This document shows positions 32,401 through 46,616 of a stretch of 64,000 nucleotides of DNA, in pieces; the stretch's first letter is position 1, and each line of letters begins with the position of its first letter. The stretch lies in NCBI GenBank assembly GCA_019722365.1, contig JADFUC010000844.1, positions 124,001-188,000 of the forward strand, written 5' to 3'. The stretch comes from Lithospermum erythrorhizon (lineage: Eukaryota; Streptophyta; Magnoliopsida; Boraginales; Boraginaceae). Position numbers and translations under genes: made by a program. Under the pieces are notes generated by a model that had not been told where the DNA came from, ran no database searches, and saw nothing but the letters and a program-made list of their open reading frames with translations.

Positions 32401-33199
32401 CTCTTTGCTTGTGGCCAAATGACATGGGCAAGATAACGATACGTCGGCTTGACATCTTGTAGACGTAAGGCGAGAAATGAGACAAAGAGGAAAGGATTTT
32501 CTATCGCTGGGAAGAAGATCTTAGATGCACGGACTAGATATTTCGATCTTCTTAAGATGACAATACATCATTGCATGATGTTTCCTGAAACGATCCGTTT
32601 CAGGAATAAGATGAAATCATTCATCTCGAAAAGGTAATAAATCATCGGACATTGATTTCCGATACTTATGGGACAATTTCTAAGTACGCCATGATCTTAG
32701 ACTCCCCGCGGAGTTAGAATTAAGTGGAATAGCAAGAATTTCTCGAGTTTTAGGAATACGGTGGGAGAATTTGGAGATATAAAGGAATGAGTAGCTCAGG
32801 AATCAAAAGCAAGACTTTAACTGATAGCATAAATTTAAAGTACACATGACCACCACAGGGGAGTTCACGAGCTTCTATTTAGATAGCTATGAATATACGC
32901 CCCGTAGTTCAGCGCCCGCCCCCAGCCCAGTCAATGACCTTGTACCACATTCTTCGCGACTCCTTGAAGCCTCGCCACACCCTTGAATCGACCTCGCGGC
33001 TTAAAGTGATAACTCACTACACTTTCAGGCATCTTTGAGTAAATGTCTTAGCGCTCAGCTATGGCTACGCCTCACGAGGGGCAATCAGCAGCAATGTGCC
33101 ACTTCTGGCGACACGATAACGAAACCACCGCTATGCCGGCGTTCGCGGCTACATGACGGGTTTACCCTGGCGGAAACACCATGGTCGCTCACACTCCTC

Positions 33200-34200
33200 G
33201 ATACCTGCAGAAGTTCCCAGACCGATTAAAAGACACAGGCATAGAAATAGTAATGCGGAGTGAGAATTAGCAGGAGCCTTAAGCCGACTCTGGGCACATG
33301 CTGGCCCATTTGTGATGGGCGTCCACGAAACCGAACTTTCAGTGACCCGGCCATCTTGGAAGCGTCATGTCTTCCCTCTTTTACTCCCCGCCCCTCTTTG
33401 GGCTTCGGCCCGAATCCATGTCTACACACATGGCGTCATTCTTAGCTCATGGGAAAGTTGTATAATTTTTGGTGATAACTTTGGTCTTAGTCTCATGCTC
33501 ATTAAAGTCCACGAACACCGATCCTCTTCCCCTCGGTAGGATTACGCCTCAGTGGAAGCGGCGAGAGAATCATTTGAATCTTTTCTCGTAGTCATTTATA
33601 CTCTTGCCCCGCACAACATTTGGATCAATTACAGAGGCGGCATATGCTTTGAAGACAAAAAGCTCGCCGAAATAATTCCACGGGCGGTCAGCGGCTTACC
33701 GGTGTCCATCGGCCCGCGGAAATCAAAGATACGTGTCTGATCTCCCTTTGATCTCGAGAGCTCCTTGATGCGATGCATGCAGCTGCGAATGCAGTCTCGA
33801 GGCTCCCCGGTAACTCCCATGGAAACTCGAATATACTCTCAGTCTCGAATGAACTACAATCTTGAATGAATCGGCTGTGGCTTGATGGGTCCGTGACGGT
33901 CAAAATAACACTGCAACAACTCCGCCTCACACGCGGCGGCGGGGACTCTTGTCTCGTCTCACTGACATTTATCCCCGAGAATCGCATTGGCTGGCCCAGG
34001 CTCGTCATTGCTGCATTCACCCATCCCACGTTCACCGGCAACTCTGGCTGCACTTTCTGGCCTCACCACCGCGGCTCCTGCATTGCGCCCCGCTGCTGCA
34101 GCTTGACGAAACAGAGGCCTGCGTGGTGGCGTACAGCGGTCTCGAAATAACGAAGAAGAAGAAATCGAGACCTCGCAGAAAACTCGTAGTGACAACTCTC
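33200..34200 (-). pseudogene. Gypsy gag region with zinc-knuckle remnant
   Basis: Near 33345-33300 the minus strand can be read as HHKWASMCPE, fitting the second half of a CCHC knuckle (H-x4-C). The frame 34053-33688 (121 codons) lies where gag should be, just inside the 5' LTR, but shows no secure motif. GC content is higher than the LTRs. Confidence 0.4.
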
Positions 34201-34275
34201 ACAACAACTATCAACCTAAGCGTAACCACGCAGGACACCGTAAAGACCACTGAACACAGGCTACGTCTCCAAAAT

Positions 34276-36696
34276 TGTAACGACATGAAGTCATTGGCCC
34301 TTGAGGATTAGATCGTTAACAGCGCATTATCTTAGAAGATGCTTGGCTTGATGGATACAATGCTCTTATAACTGCTTGGCATTATCAAAATAAAAGCACC
34401 CTGTTTCCGTCGTGGTGTTCAATGATACATCGACAAAATAACGAGACAATGAGAACACATATCCAAAAATACGTCGCATAAGGAAAGTATGACAACGGGC
34501 TAAATTGATATAATGTCCCCCAAACCCGCGGTCTCAAATATACAAATTTTGACAAAAATAGTGATGAGAACTGCATGCCCTTGCTTGCTCCTTTCAAGAT
34601 CTTGTGTTCGGCGAAGCAGTCCTCGGCCTTTCGCGATCGCTCACAGAGACTGGGCATAAAACGCCCGCCCACGAGAGGAGAATAGAAATTCGGCTATTAA
34701 GTGAGTGAATCTGAATATCACGAGATTTGGTCCCCTCGCTATATTTCGAGGCCGATATATATATATATATATATACAATTATTACTTAAAGTTACATGAT
34801 GAATAAGCTGTCCAAAAAGTCGAGATAATACACGCTGAGCCTCTGACCACAGATAACACATCTTCTGTCCTACTTTGGAAACAATCCTAACACACAAAAT
34901 CATCAAATGAGAATCCTTCCAAATAATACACATATGAGGAATCCTCCTCGAATAATACACATATGAGAATCCGCCTCGAATAATCGGATGAGGCCTCCTT
35001 TCAATCCTCCCGACCAGCTACGCCTAAATGTGCATATCCCTTTGAACCTCGAATCAGCAGAGCTGACCCTGTGATATCGCAGCGCCTTGAACCTCTCCCC
35101 GTCGAAATCATGGCCATTTCAAGCAATGCCTTCATCAATCAGCCTTGTCCAGTAGCACTTGACAGCGCCTGACCACATATATAACCATAGCTTGATCTGT
35201 AATATAATCGTGTTACTTATTATCTGTGATATAAGTCATAATCACTAATATCTCGTTATATAATTATAGTACCGATTATCTCGTAATATAACTTAAAATC
35301 TCCATTCTCTTCCATCTATTATGAATCGAGAATCAAAATGTACACATAATATCAATTATAATCACCGGTATTTCAAAGTATAACTCATAAATCTCAATTT
35401 CCGCATAATATCGGAGTCATGGTCCTTATGATACGTATCCAGAATAATCTCGAAATATCATATGTAGTATATCTGACATATTATACATAAAGGTTCCCGT
35501 CGTGAGATTTGTACTACTTCTCGAGTCAAGTAGTATGGCTTGACCAGCTAGGTCTTCGTGCTGGGTCAGGCTGATTCTGATAAAAGAAATTAGATATTAT
35601 AATACGTTCCATAGAGTCCTCTCTTGCTGTATATGTGTACCCCAGAGTGTTATCACCAGCGTCTGTGATTCAATTTATAACTCTTAGCAAGGATTCTATT
35701 CCCAGAAGATTGATATCGGTATAACATTCCGACGTAACTATATTCAAATCGCCAAGCTTACATACAAAATCTCGGTATTAGAGTCATCACTAATTACTCG
35801 ACAATAACCTCCCCAAACACATTACAAACAACCCGATGTCGATTGACAACTAATTAATCCATTAAATCTGACCTCGATTCAATCACGAAAAGCTATCACG
35901 AACTTTCCCCGAACTTTCACCGACTAAATTCTACTATCCGTATCGAACCAACCAATTCTATACCCCAGAAACAACCATATTAAGTCGCTTTAATATAAAT
36001 ATTGCAATTTAATGTCGATTTAAGAAAAGTCGATAAAAATTGACATAACAACACCACTTTGCTTTGATAAGCTACTTAATCGTATTAAATCTCCGCGATA
36101 CTCGGATAACATTTACATACCATTATAATTTCAAGATCTAAAAGTCAGCGACATTCATAAAAGTCAACTCTTGAAAAACTCAAGAAATATAAAAATATTT
36201 GAAGCTTTCTTACCTCAGCGTGAGAATGTCTCGGGGAATCTCTCGAGAAAATTTTAGGGCCAAAGCTCGCATGCAATTTGGAAGAATTAGAAGAAACCAA
36301 AATCGAGGGAAAATGGTGGAGAGAAAATTCGGTAGAGGGAGGGAGAAAGAGAGGATGAGTTTGTGTTTGGATGTCTTGAAGGTGATAAGGATGATTAAAG
36401 TCTAAGTGAGATTAAAACGCCCAAAATATCTCAAGACTAGGCACAAACACCGTTAGGTTTAGAACGATTTAAATGCCGATTTAGCAACTATGGCTACAAT
36501 ATAACTTTAACCTAATACAAAATAATATTATCTGCGAAACCGATTCTGTTTAAAATCTTAAATCACCGATCGCTTATCAGCCGTCGATTAAATCGTATCT
36601 CGGCGATTGACTTGAAAATTTAGGTTTCTCCTCGAAAATACTCCACCGAGCAAGCAGTATCTTATTTAATAATATTAATGCAGACAGGTTATCCTT
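34276..36696 (-). repeat. 5' LTR of the gypsy element
   Basis: Begins tgtaacgac on the plus strand at 34276, next to the primer-binding remnant, and ends near gttatcc at 36688-36694. It shares the blocks listed for the other LTR. A 68-codon frame at 36199-36405 is inside the LTR and carries no recognisable domain. Confidence 0.82.
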
Positions 36697-39600
36697 TGTC
36701 CTTAGTATATTTAATTATTGTTTCTAAGCTTGTCCGATTTTGTAATTATCCAAAGAATAATTAAAGTTATTTTAGAGGATTTAAAAGGCCACTAAAATAA
36801 TAATTGAATTGGATTATTCGAATAACATACATGACATTATTAATTTATGATGTGGGTGGCTTACTATTATTTGTTAATAAACTAATGACGATTACTTATT
36901 TCTGTTGTTCAAAATTCAAATGGGTAGTTGAGTATTAATATGTGATCCAGTGGACAACTCTAAATTTGCTATGGCTTAATGATAATAAGTCAAAGGTAGA
37001 AGGTGGTTGATTAGCTCATTAAACAACTCGTGTATGGTTACTGAAACGTCGAGCGATTTAGTGGTTAGGAGGCGCTTGAGTAATTTAGAGGTCGCGATTC
37101 GATTAAATTTGTAAGGGGCGATTAGGTGGATTTAAAAAAAAAAAAAAACTTGTGTGTATGGTAGAATTATTAGGGTTTAATTAGGAATATTATTTATATG
37201 ATGAAGTTTTAGGATAGAATCCTGATAATGATAATGGTCGATTTATAAAAAAAAAAGGCAAACAAAAACAAACTTGTGTATGGCTAGGTTGATTGAAATA
37301 ATATTGGTCTTTTATTACATCAACTATGATGCAGAAAATAGTAAATCATGTTGGAACTTGTAGTTTGTAGTCAATAGCCATGCACTCATGGTAATGGATG
37401 GTTGTACTAGAGCAGTAAAATTTGAAGTGGATGCTTGAACTTGTTTTCATTTTAGAGGTATAGAATCTTATCCTTTTTTTTATAGATAATGCAAAGTTTA
37501 AAACATAGAATTCATTATATCTTGTTTAATATTTTGATAAAAATATTCAGAATATTATAATTCATGAAAAATTAAAAATACTAACTAAAATATCCAATAA
37601 ATTCAAAAACAATCAATACTAGATTTGAAAATCAAATAAACTGTAAATTTTCTAAATTTCTTTTATTCTTCATCTCTTTCTAATCCCTTAATCTCTCAAT
37701 CCTATAAAAGTATTTAGATCATACCTGCAAAGTGAATGCATCCGTAATGAGTTAGCGATAATGTCAAAATAATTTTCATGTTGGCAAAGCAATTTTTTGT
37801 TTAATTCCTTATTTATTCTTTTTGTTAAAGGTCAGGCCTACTTGCCAAATATTTAAACTGTTTATTCTTATTTTTTCGGTGTTTTCATGTAAAACTGATC
37901 AAATCACATATAGCAACTCACAAGATTGTGTCATTCTATAAGTTTTTTGTTTTAACATTTGCTATTTTTACTTTTATTATCCGTATATACATATGCAACA
38001 ATTTATATTTGTTTCTTTCAATATTCTCATCTAATAATTCTTTGTTCTTTTTTATAATCTCGAAAAATATCCTACATATGTAAGAAGTTTCTCTTGAAAG
38101 CACATATTATATATTAATGATTGAATATAATTATGAAACAGCCATGCCATTTTTGTTCTTAAACTTATTATTATCAATTCAAAAAGAAATAGTATTTATT
38201 TAATATCTCAAAAATAATTTTGGTTTTTGGTGAATACTTACAAATAAAGTATTCGATTAAGCTTTTTGGTAAACATATATAATTTTAGTATTCACAAAAC
38301 CACATAAAAAAAATGTAGGATGTTAGGTAATTTATTTCCTTATTCAAAGTAATACCTATGAGATAAACCTGCTAATGATTTATACAAAAAAGGAAAAAAT
38401 CTAGCTGACAATAACATTATTCCTAAATTAAAGGAAATTCATAAGTTGAAGTCTATATATGTAATACGATAGGAACTAAAGGGCAATTAATCAATAAGGG
38501 TAAAGTAAATAGTTCAATCTATTTTGCTCTGACAATAAAAAATTTGCTTTGGCATTATCGCTAGCCATGAAATGAATTGAATGAACATTAAGATTTTCAA
38601 ACAATAGAATGGCCGTGATGATGGTTTCTCCAAAATTGGTTACGTTGATCTTCTTTTGTTTGATTTTTCCTCGGGATTCAATATCTTGATAAATGTTACT
38701 TCCTTCAATGATATTCCTTGCTCCTTTGTGATACATACATATTGTCCAAGCTGGGTTAAGTTCATTGGTAATACCAATACAAACTTTGGCATCCCTTTTT
38801 TGTTATTCACATGGTGATCCTGATTGAAAGTAAGGAAAAGAGTTTTTTGGTTCCTCCTAAGAGCACGGTTTTTTTGTTGAGCTTGATGAGTTCTCTTCCA
38901 AGCGTCCTCAACAATACAACTCTTAATATGGATTTGTTTTTCAATGAGAGGAGATTTCTTAAAGATGAGATCATTTTTCGCGATTTAAATTGTTTATAGA
39001 ATCTTAATTTTATCTGAGTGAAATTTATTTTTATTGATTGATTAAAGGGAAAATTAATATTTGATTATGATCGATCCTTGTTGTTATCAATAAATTATAT
39101 GTACGGATATAAGTGGAGATTCATAAAGAAATGAAGTATCAAAGTCCGAATATAAAGTTAGTATTTCAAAATAAACATACTACACATTGCCTGATCAAAC
39201 AAAACATCAAAATTGAATCCAGAGTAATGACTAGTTCATAAGCTGAGTAAGACCCAGTAAAGGACATCAAAAGTAACGAAATCAAGTCATAACGAATACT
39301 GTATAACGCAAACAAGGACTAGTTCAGAATTAATACCAAAAATCACACCCATTAAGAAGACTACAATGACACAAATATTCTCCTCCAAAATATACATTGT
39401 ATACTTATAACTCCTTGTGAAAGGAATAATAATGTATCATTTTCTAATCCCACATTTAACACACCTCACAAAGTAATCATAGATAGCAGAAATCATATAG
39501 AAGAAGCTCAATCCTAATTGAAGGGAATTTCACCTATCGATTAACCACAAAACTATCAATTTGTAAACTTAACTAGAAAATAGTTTGGGTTCTTTTAAGA

Positions 39601-40223
39601 ACTCAATATATATAACAATGATATAGTGCTGCTTCTATAAAAAACTTTTATTTTGTTCTTCTTTGTTGTGCAAACAATGTATATATATTTAATATAATAA
39701 TATATTAATTATATATTTATGTTTTATTTAATAATTCCTTTTCTAAAAGGAATGACATTATCTATTTAGACAATAATAATAATTGTGACGTGTTGGATAT
39801 ATGCAAATCTATTTGGATGAAATTTGAGAAATTATTATAATCAATCATAATTGTTGGTAAGGATGAAGTCATTGGATTGGACCACAACACATGTGGAAAA
39901 CAATATTCCAGCAGTGTTGTATAATATAAGAGCTTGTGTTATTTTACCTTTATTCGGAATGAAATAATTGCATTGCTTAATTTTGGTTCATGGGATTATT
40001 TACTTGATTAATATATCAGTAACAAAACTACCTCATCTCAATTCATAACAACCTAAACTAGAAGAGAAGAAAGAATGTTTTAATTGAAAAAATTGAATAA
40101 TCACAATTTTAAACCTAATTTAATATTTTCAAGAAAAAACATTTAATCTTCAAAATTTTCCATATAAGTGATTGGTGTGTAGTAGGAGTATCTAATTGAT
40201 TGTATCTTTGATTAAAACCGATG
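36697..40223. other. Intergenic region between two LTR elements
   Basis: AT-rich. Has a 15-base A run near 37134 followed by cttgtgtgtatgg, and a second A run near 37248 with a similar follower (cttgtgtatgg), perhaps two retroposed insert ends. At 38736-38491 (-) an 81-codon frame and flanking pieces may be coding debris; I could not identify a family. No gene called. Confidence 0.35.
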
Positions 40224-40461
40224 TGTTATAAATATGAAAACAGAAATATAAATGAAGCGAGGAGAATAATAAGCAAGGAGAATGATATCTTTTATTACTT
40301 TGTTGATGTAGAATCTGTCTGTGAGTCTTTTTGTTGCCAGAACTGCGTGCCTGAGATAATTGTTGGTAAATAAGTAAACGATAAGCAATTAAGCTGACAA
40401 GCTTTTAATCGATTCATCTCGCTTTCTTGGCGGACGAAGGCATCGCGATATTTCATGCGCT
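40224..40461. repeat. Left LTR of the LARD-like element
   Basis: Pairs with 47194-47432 over about 240 bases. Interrupted by small indels; the similarity fades after gatattt. Confidence 0.6.
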
Positions 40462-41974
40462 CTCGGCGGATGCAATTAACTAAAATATCTTGCCGTTAAA
40501 AGTACTAGGGAAAAACCCCGTGCAGGGGATAAAAATTCGAGTGAAGGAAAAAGAGTGCATTGATACCAGTATCTGACATAATGTTCATAATTCATACATT
40601 ATCGGAAAACTCATTTTGGAATGGCGATTAAGGAAAAATGCATTAAGTCCTCGTAGCCTTTTGTCCTTGGCGTCAGCTTTAGTGTGTAGTACGCACATGC
40701 TTACGGATAGGTTTGAATGTTGAGGTAGGAGTGATTTAGTGAATATATCTGGGATTATTGGTCGAATTTATTGTCGATTTATGGTCGCTTTAGAAATCGT
40801 AGGTGAGAAAACCTTGGAAATATATGTTTGTTACATGCCGTTTGATATGTCATTCGTTAAGCGTGCCCAGCCTTATTCTGATTATAAATTGTGTTAAAGA
40901 TCGTCGGGGACCAACTTTATTATCATAAATCATAAGTAATATGGATCTGCTGGATCATATTCCTCAACAACGCGTTCCGTTTCTTCGTACATTTCAAGAT
41001 CTCATTGTGTTGATGATTTTATTGATCTAGTTTGTTTCATCACGTCACCATGAAATACATAACTCTTGATAAAATAAATGTCATGTATGTGATCTTCGAT
41101 ATAGATCATATAAATATTATGCGTCGGATAATCAATTGTGTAGAATTGAATATATTCTTGAACAATCTTTATATCCTTATATATTTAACTTCATTTCAAT
41201 GAATTCGTGTTGACATTTTCTCTAATAATATATCCTTATTTCAATATAAGCTATATATGATAAATCGGGGATCAAATAATCTTTTTGTCTTTCTCTTTGT
41301 CGTTAATGGTAATTTGTTCGCGTTTGGTGATATTATAATTGTTGGGGTATTGAATGTGATCTTTCAACAATATTTTTATCTCGAATTCATGCTTGAAGTT
41401 CTATTTCTTGAAAATTTCTTGAAGTTAAATAATATTTAAATTAAATAAGCGTAAATTGTCGTTTTTAAATAAAAACTTTCTTCGATCTTTTTACATGTAA
41501 ATACAATGTTATGTAAGATCATTCATATAACCATCTTTGGTTAAATAGTCACTAGGAAAACCCTGTGGGATAAAAACCTAGTAAAACAAAGGCCATATTT
41601 CTCTTTTAGATATCTTGAAATGGTAATACCGTTAAAAATCTTGCAAAGCAGGGGAAAAAAGCTTTAGTGAAGGGGAAAAGTACAATGCATATCGAATCTC
41701 CCTCTGATAGGCTCGTCGTTGTATATATATATATCCCAGCAGTAGAGATCATCGATTTTAAATATTCAAGTAGAAATTCAAATAACCTTCTGGCGTTGTT
41801 AATATTACATGATTATGTAATCATGTATCGATTATATTTATATACATTGTAATTAGTGCTTGAGACGAGTTCATGTCTTAGGCAGAATATTAAATTATTC
41901 TTATGGATCTCGTTTAATTGAATTAAATATTTCTACGTATGTCGGATATGATATGAATTATACTTCAGCATTAC

Positions 41975-42171
41975 ATAATTGTCATGTATATATCTTTACA
42001 AAATATTTAATTTCAAATCCGATTGTAGACATCTTGTCTGACAATTGAGAACTGTACAGGAGTACAAATTTATAATTACATGCCTAATTGGCTTGTATAT
42101 ACCTTTATAAGGCATTTGATTCCAAATCAGATTATAAACATCTTGTTTAACAACTGAGAACTCTACAGGAG
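41975..42171. repeat. 111-bp tandem duplication inside the LARD-like element
   Basis: Two units, at about 41975 and 42086, share aattg[t/g]c[a/t]tgtatata, a ttt[a/c]aa..att[t/c]caaatc segment, acatcttgt[c/t]t and gagaact[g/c]tacaggagt. Confidence 0.7.
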
Positions 42172-43924
42172 TTGTTGTGTTAACTTATTCATGATAACTT
42201 AGTCATTGATAACTTCTTACGAAATTCTATAAAGTATAATCGGATCTTGATATTATGTGATTATGTCACCAAGTAATGATAAATAAATCAAATCATTAAT
42301 AAAAATATGAAATATCGATATCAACTTATTATTAATAATTCCAAATGTCTGCATCGCACGTAATAAGTAAACAAATAGATCGTACAATCGCATAGGGCAT
42401 AATATAAGTTAAACATATATGACATATTATTGATAAACTACATGTTCATGTGATATCAAATAAAATGAGAATGCAAATCAATGTCTAATAATGCGATTCG
42501 AATTTCTGATCCATCTTCGAGATAACTTTAAATATTCCAAATATTTTATATTAACTTTCAGGCGAGTTAAGTTCACAGGAATATAGATATGTGTTTAAAT
42601 GCATCATTAATCCTTACACATGTTTTTCATTAATATCGTATTTCGTTAAATGCTATATTATAAGTCATGCGTACAAATCAAGAGGTTATCTTTTGTTGCT
42701 CTGAAACATTTATAATTTTATACCCTCATCAAAAGGTATATCGTCACCTTATAACTTATTTAGTCTTGAGGTACAAATATTATATGACAAATTTTAGGTC
42801 ATTTATTTCACGGGTAACCAAGACATAATGCGCTAGTTTAAATCTTAGATTTAATTTGCTTCCAAGTATCACTACGAGTATCATATTTCATTAGACTCAC
42901 AGTCTAAATTTTCATTTATATAGTGAGTTTGTTTACTCTTGATTGCGTCTTTCTCTTTGGCCATTCATAAATATATACATCTACTCGGCTTAAAGATATA
43001 GATTTGAGATCCTCGTATTCTTGTGATATGGGGAAGCTCTTCGTTATGCGATATTTATTGTCGACAATCATTTAATTTTGGTTCCGCGTGTTCATGATAA
43101 CCGAGATCTCATTATAGTCATGAATTTCGTTATGTAAATGTCTTCTAGACATTAGAGTTTAACTTATTAAGTGATATATTCACGTACCTCTCTTGAGTGA
43201 TATTCTCTAGGCAATGCTTGATGTCGTATCTTACGATGGTGGAACTATATAAATTTTCTGACGGTTCTTGAGGAACCTCAGGCTCTATTTTGAGTGTTTA
43301 CAACTATATAAGACTTCATTTGCTTTCTTGAGCTCATTTGTTTAGTAGTGAAATTCTAGTTCATATAAGTCACTTATTCATATTTTATAACCAATTTAAA
43401 GTTCGTATTTATTCATTTTTGAGGATCGAGTTAATATAGGGATATTTCAATTCAAGATAGTCCTATTTTTTTCATTTGTATACTATCCCTCAGTAAATGA
43501 AAACATTGATATATATTTTAATGAAAAAGTACTTGATAAGTTAATTTCGATATAATATGCATCCTTACAGGTATAATAATCATTAAAAAATCATCGTTTT
43601 AATGCGTAATGCTGCGAATATATGATGCACGCATAACTTAGAGGTAAAATATGTAGTTTCTGACCAAACCAACTATATGGGGGAGTTTTATAATAATTTG
43701 GCATAATGCGAACAAGTGTTACTACATAGTGTAAAATTTTCAATGATCAATTGGGGTATTGCATTAGCAATTGGCGTGCGCATGACGATTATTTGAGGTT
43801 TACACTATGAAACTCACATAAATTCTTGAAGTTAATAGTTTATTGGCTCTCTTGATAAGTCTCCAATTAAATATTTAATTATTCTTTTGCATAAGTAACT
43901 AACACAGGATGAATTACAACCAGG

Positions 43925-45250
43925 TATGCCAAATAATAATTTTCCTGATTCTCGAACTTTCGGTTTGACAAAGTGTATTTTGATATACAAACATGTTTGT
44001 TACTTGAGATAACAATATATTAGCTTCTTCTAGAGCGCTTGATTGATTTTCTTCTTTTTGACAAATATTGGCTCTTACGGAGCCTTCGCTTTTGTCTGAT
44101 GCGGTAGATAATTTGGCATACGTTTTTATTTGTTTAGATTTCTTTCGGACTTCGAATAATATGAAGCATCTTGAATACATATGTTGAGGCACCGATCACA
44201 TTTATCTCTTCCAAGCGTTCGGTGATTTTTACTTGTTGCTGATATTCTAATAACACTCGACAGCGTGTTATTAGATAAGAAAAATATATTTCTTATCTTT
44301 TAGAATGTTATGAGTTGTTCTGTTATCTACTTGAGGCACTATTCTCGCTGCTCGATGTTGTTGGTGGCGATCACATTGGAAATTGAAAATCATACACGGT
44401 GGGTTCGGAAAGATAGGTGTGTCCTGAAGCTGGCAAATACCCGAATCTTTCCTTAGCGAGTAGCCTAGACATGTATAATCCACCAATACTGACTATGATT
44501 AGGGAAATTCATTGTTTCCTTGAAGATATGATATATTTGGCTCTATCGGAGAAGCGTTCAATTAATTTTTTGCATCGTAACTAACTTTGGGATGGTAACA
44601 ATTATGCCAAATAATAATTTTTTCCGCAATTCTCAAACTTTCGGAGTTTGACAAAAAGTGTATTTTGATATACAAACATGTTTTGTTACTTCAGATATGA
44701 TATATTAGCTCTTACAGAGCATGATTGATTTTCTTCACGCTTTTGACAAATATTAGCTCTACGGAGCCTTCACTTTGTCTGTCACGGTAGATAATTTGGC
44801 ATCGTTTTTATTTGTTTAGATTCTTTCCCGGACTCGAGAATAATATGAAGCATCTTGAATACATATGTTGAAGCGCGTCATTATCTCTTCCAAAGCGTTG
44901 ATCGATTTTGCGGCTGCTACGATATTCTAATAACTTTTCGCTTCTTGTATTTATTAGATAAGAAAAATATTTCTTATCTTTTAGAATGTTATGAGTTGTT
45001 GCGCTATCTACTTGAAGACTATTTCTCCTTTATCGATGTTGTTGGTGGCAATCTGTTAGGTGAAATCATGGGGTAGGTTAAGGGGAAAGATAGGTGTGTC
45101 GCATGGCTTAAATACCAAATTTTTCCTTAGCAGGCCCAGCCTAGACATGTAATCCTGATACCAACTAGGTAGGGAAATTCATTGTTCTTCAAGATATGAT
45201 ATGTTGTTTCTGTCAGGCATTGATTAATTTTTACGCTACCTGTGTGATAA
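43925..45250. repeat. Tandem duplication of a 0.65-kb unit with hairpin sub-repeats
   Basis: Unit 1 is about 43925-44602 and unit 2 about 44603-45250. Both open with tatgccaaataataatttt and run through acaaagtgtattttgatat, ggtagataatttggca, aatatgaagcatcttgaata, agataagaaaaat, cttatcttttagaatgtta, gaaagataggtgtgtc and tagggaaattcattgtt. Within units, short blocks of the form tattaGCTCt..gGAGCgcttgattgatttt recur. One, ggctcttacggagcc (44070-44084), is a perfect five-base stem. Confidence 0.85.
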
Positions 45251-46163
45251 CATTTTCTTCCTTTGTTATCAGTAAATTTTTTTTCGTCGGCTTGACATAT
45301 GAGTTGAATTATACAACATATAAACAAGTTGCGCACTTATAAATAATATATACCGCCGTGGGTATAATCATTTGCTTCGAGGATTAACAGCCCGGAAACG
45401 CCTATTGTGTATATTAACATGTAATCATGCGTTATGTCTTTCGAAGAGTCAAATAATGTTGGTATATTCGCATTTTCTTGTTGTCTTGAGACTAACAATA
45501 CTATGCAATTAAAACTTGGTGTATATCAAATTACGCATGCACGGGCACCGATCTTGAACTCGAAGTAGATACATATTTAAATCAACTATAGTTTAATGCC
45601 TACAACATTTCGTTGATTTCATTATTGATCTTGAACCTAGAAGAAGCGATAGGCGGTAATCAAATTGAAAATCCATTCCATTGTAATTGAATATGTATTC
45701 TTTATATAATAGTGCTTGAGTCTCATAATTGAATTCGTATGATTTCGTATTATTGTCAAAATAATGGGGACAACGAGATAAATTTCTTGATATTCAAAGC
45801 CACTTAATTTATATGGTGTCGAGTAAGATGCCAACGATATATAACTGTGATTTTGAATTAATAAGTCTTGAGACTTAAGTAAATGATTGTCTTACAGGCG
45901 ATGAATTAATATTTAATCATATCATAGATCAAATAATATGTGAATCAAATAAACGAAATCAAAACCATGCTTACTCCGTTATATTAACAAATAAATTCAC
46001 AATTTAAATAAATACATCGTCGATGACTTCTGATACTAATAATGGAAATATACACCATGTAATACCCGATCATAAAAATGTATGTGTGTGTGAGATGTTT
46101 GATATGATTTGATTTAGTGCTGCGTACAATGAATCATCTTCTTTTAGGAGGCTTTCATCACAT

Positions 46164-46245
46164 AAAGAACTCCGTTGTTAAGCGTCTTGACACAGGAAAT
46201 TCTAGGATGGGTGACCAGCTGGGAAGTTTCTCCCGGTAGCTTACG
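46164..46245 (+). pseudogene. 5S rRNA-derived segment in Cassandra LTR 1
   Basis: Reads agaactccgttgttaagcgt, then aggatgggtgacc and ctgggaagttt, corresponding to the middle and 3' half of plant 5S rRNA, which contains the internal promoter. Diverged (for example gttg for gcag), so not a working 5S gene. Confidence 0.8.
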
Positions 46246-46616
46246 TGGTGAGGGCCAGCATCTTTGGAAAGACTTAGTGGTGAGGTTTTATGGTAGGTCA
46301 GTCAGATCTAATAACGTGCCGTCGGTGGCGTGGGCGTCTGAATATTATCGAGTAAAGCGTCGGGCTGGGAATTAAGTCTTTATGGTGTAGTGCAGGACAC
46401 CTCTTGAGGCGTATGAGCCACCTGCAGATTACCGCGCGGATGGTGCGGTCTGGATGTGTTGTGGATCGGCGAGGGACGTTGAGTATTTAAGTGGGGGAGG
46501 TTGTAATGCCGATCGCTTGAAATGTGTGTGTGTGTGTGTGTGTGTGAGATATTTGATATGATTTGATTGGTCTTCTTCGTACCGTGAGATGCATCTTCTT
46601 TTAGGGCTTCGTCTAT

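Larger units (their letters stand above)
27100..36696 (-). mobile_element. Ty3/gypsy LTR retrotransposon (chromovirus-like), degraded, minus strand
   Basis: Two related long repeats of about 2.35 kb (27100-29439 and 34276-36696) flank a minus-strand gag-pol region. Just inside the upstream repeat, on the minus strand, is attttggagacgtagcctg, a diverged form of the usual initiator-tRNA primer site after the LTR. Pol domains appear in the normal order with decreasing coordinate: zinc knuckle, reverse transcriptase, integrase, C-terminal domain. Frames are broken throughout. The long LTRs, a start resembling tgtaacgacc on the plus side and a tail fragment reading like a chromodomain suggest the Tekay/Del branch. 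I could not establish a target-site duplication. Confidence 0.88.

Noticed and set aside
33559..34311. Plus-strand frames of 60-120 codons in the gypsy gag region as genes
   Set aside because: They are antisense shadows of GC-rich gag DNA; the element is on the minus strand.
38491..38999. A host gene or LINE RNase H fragment on either strand
   Set aside because: I could not match the frames to any domain with enough residues to support a call.
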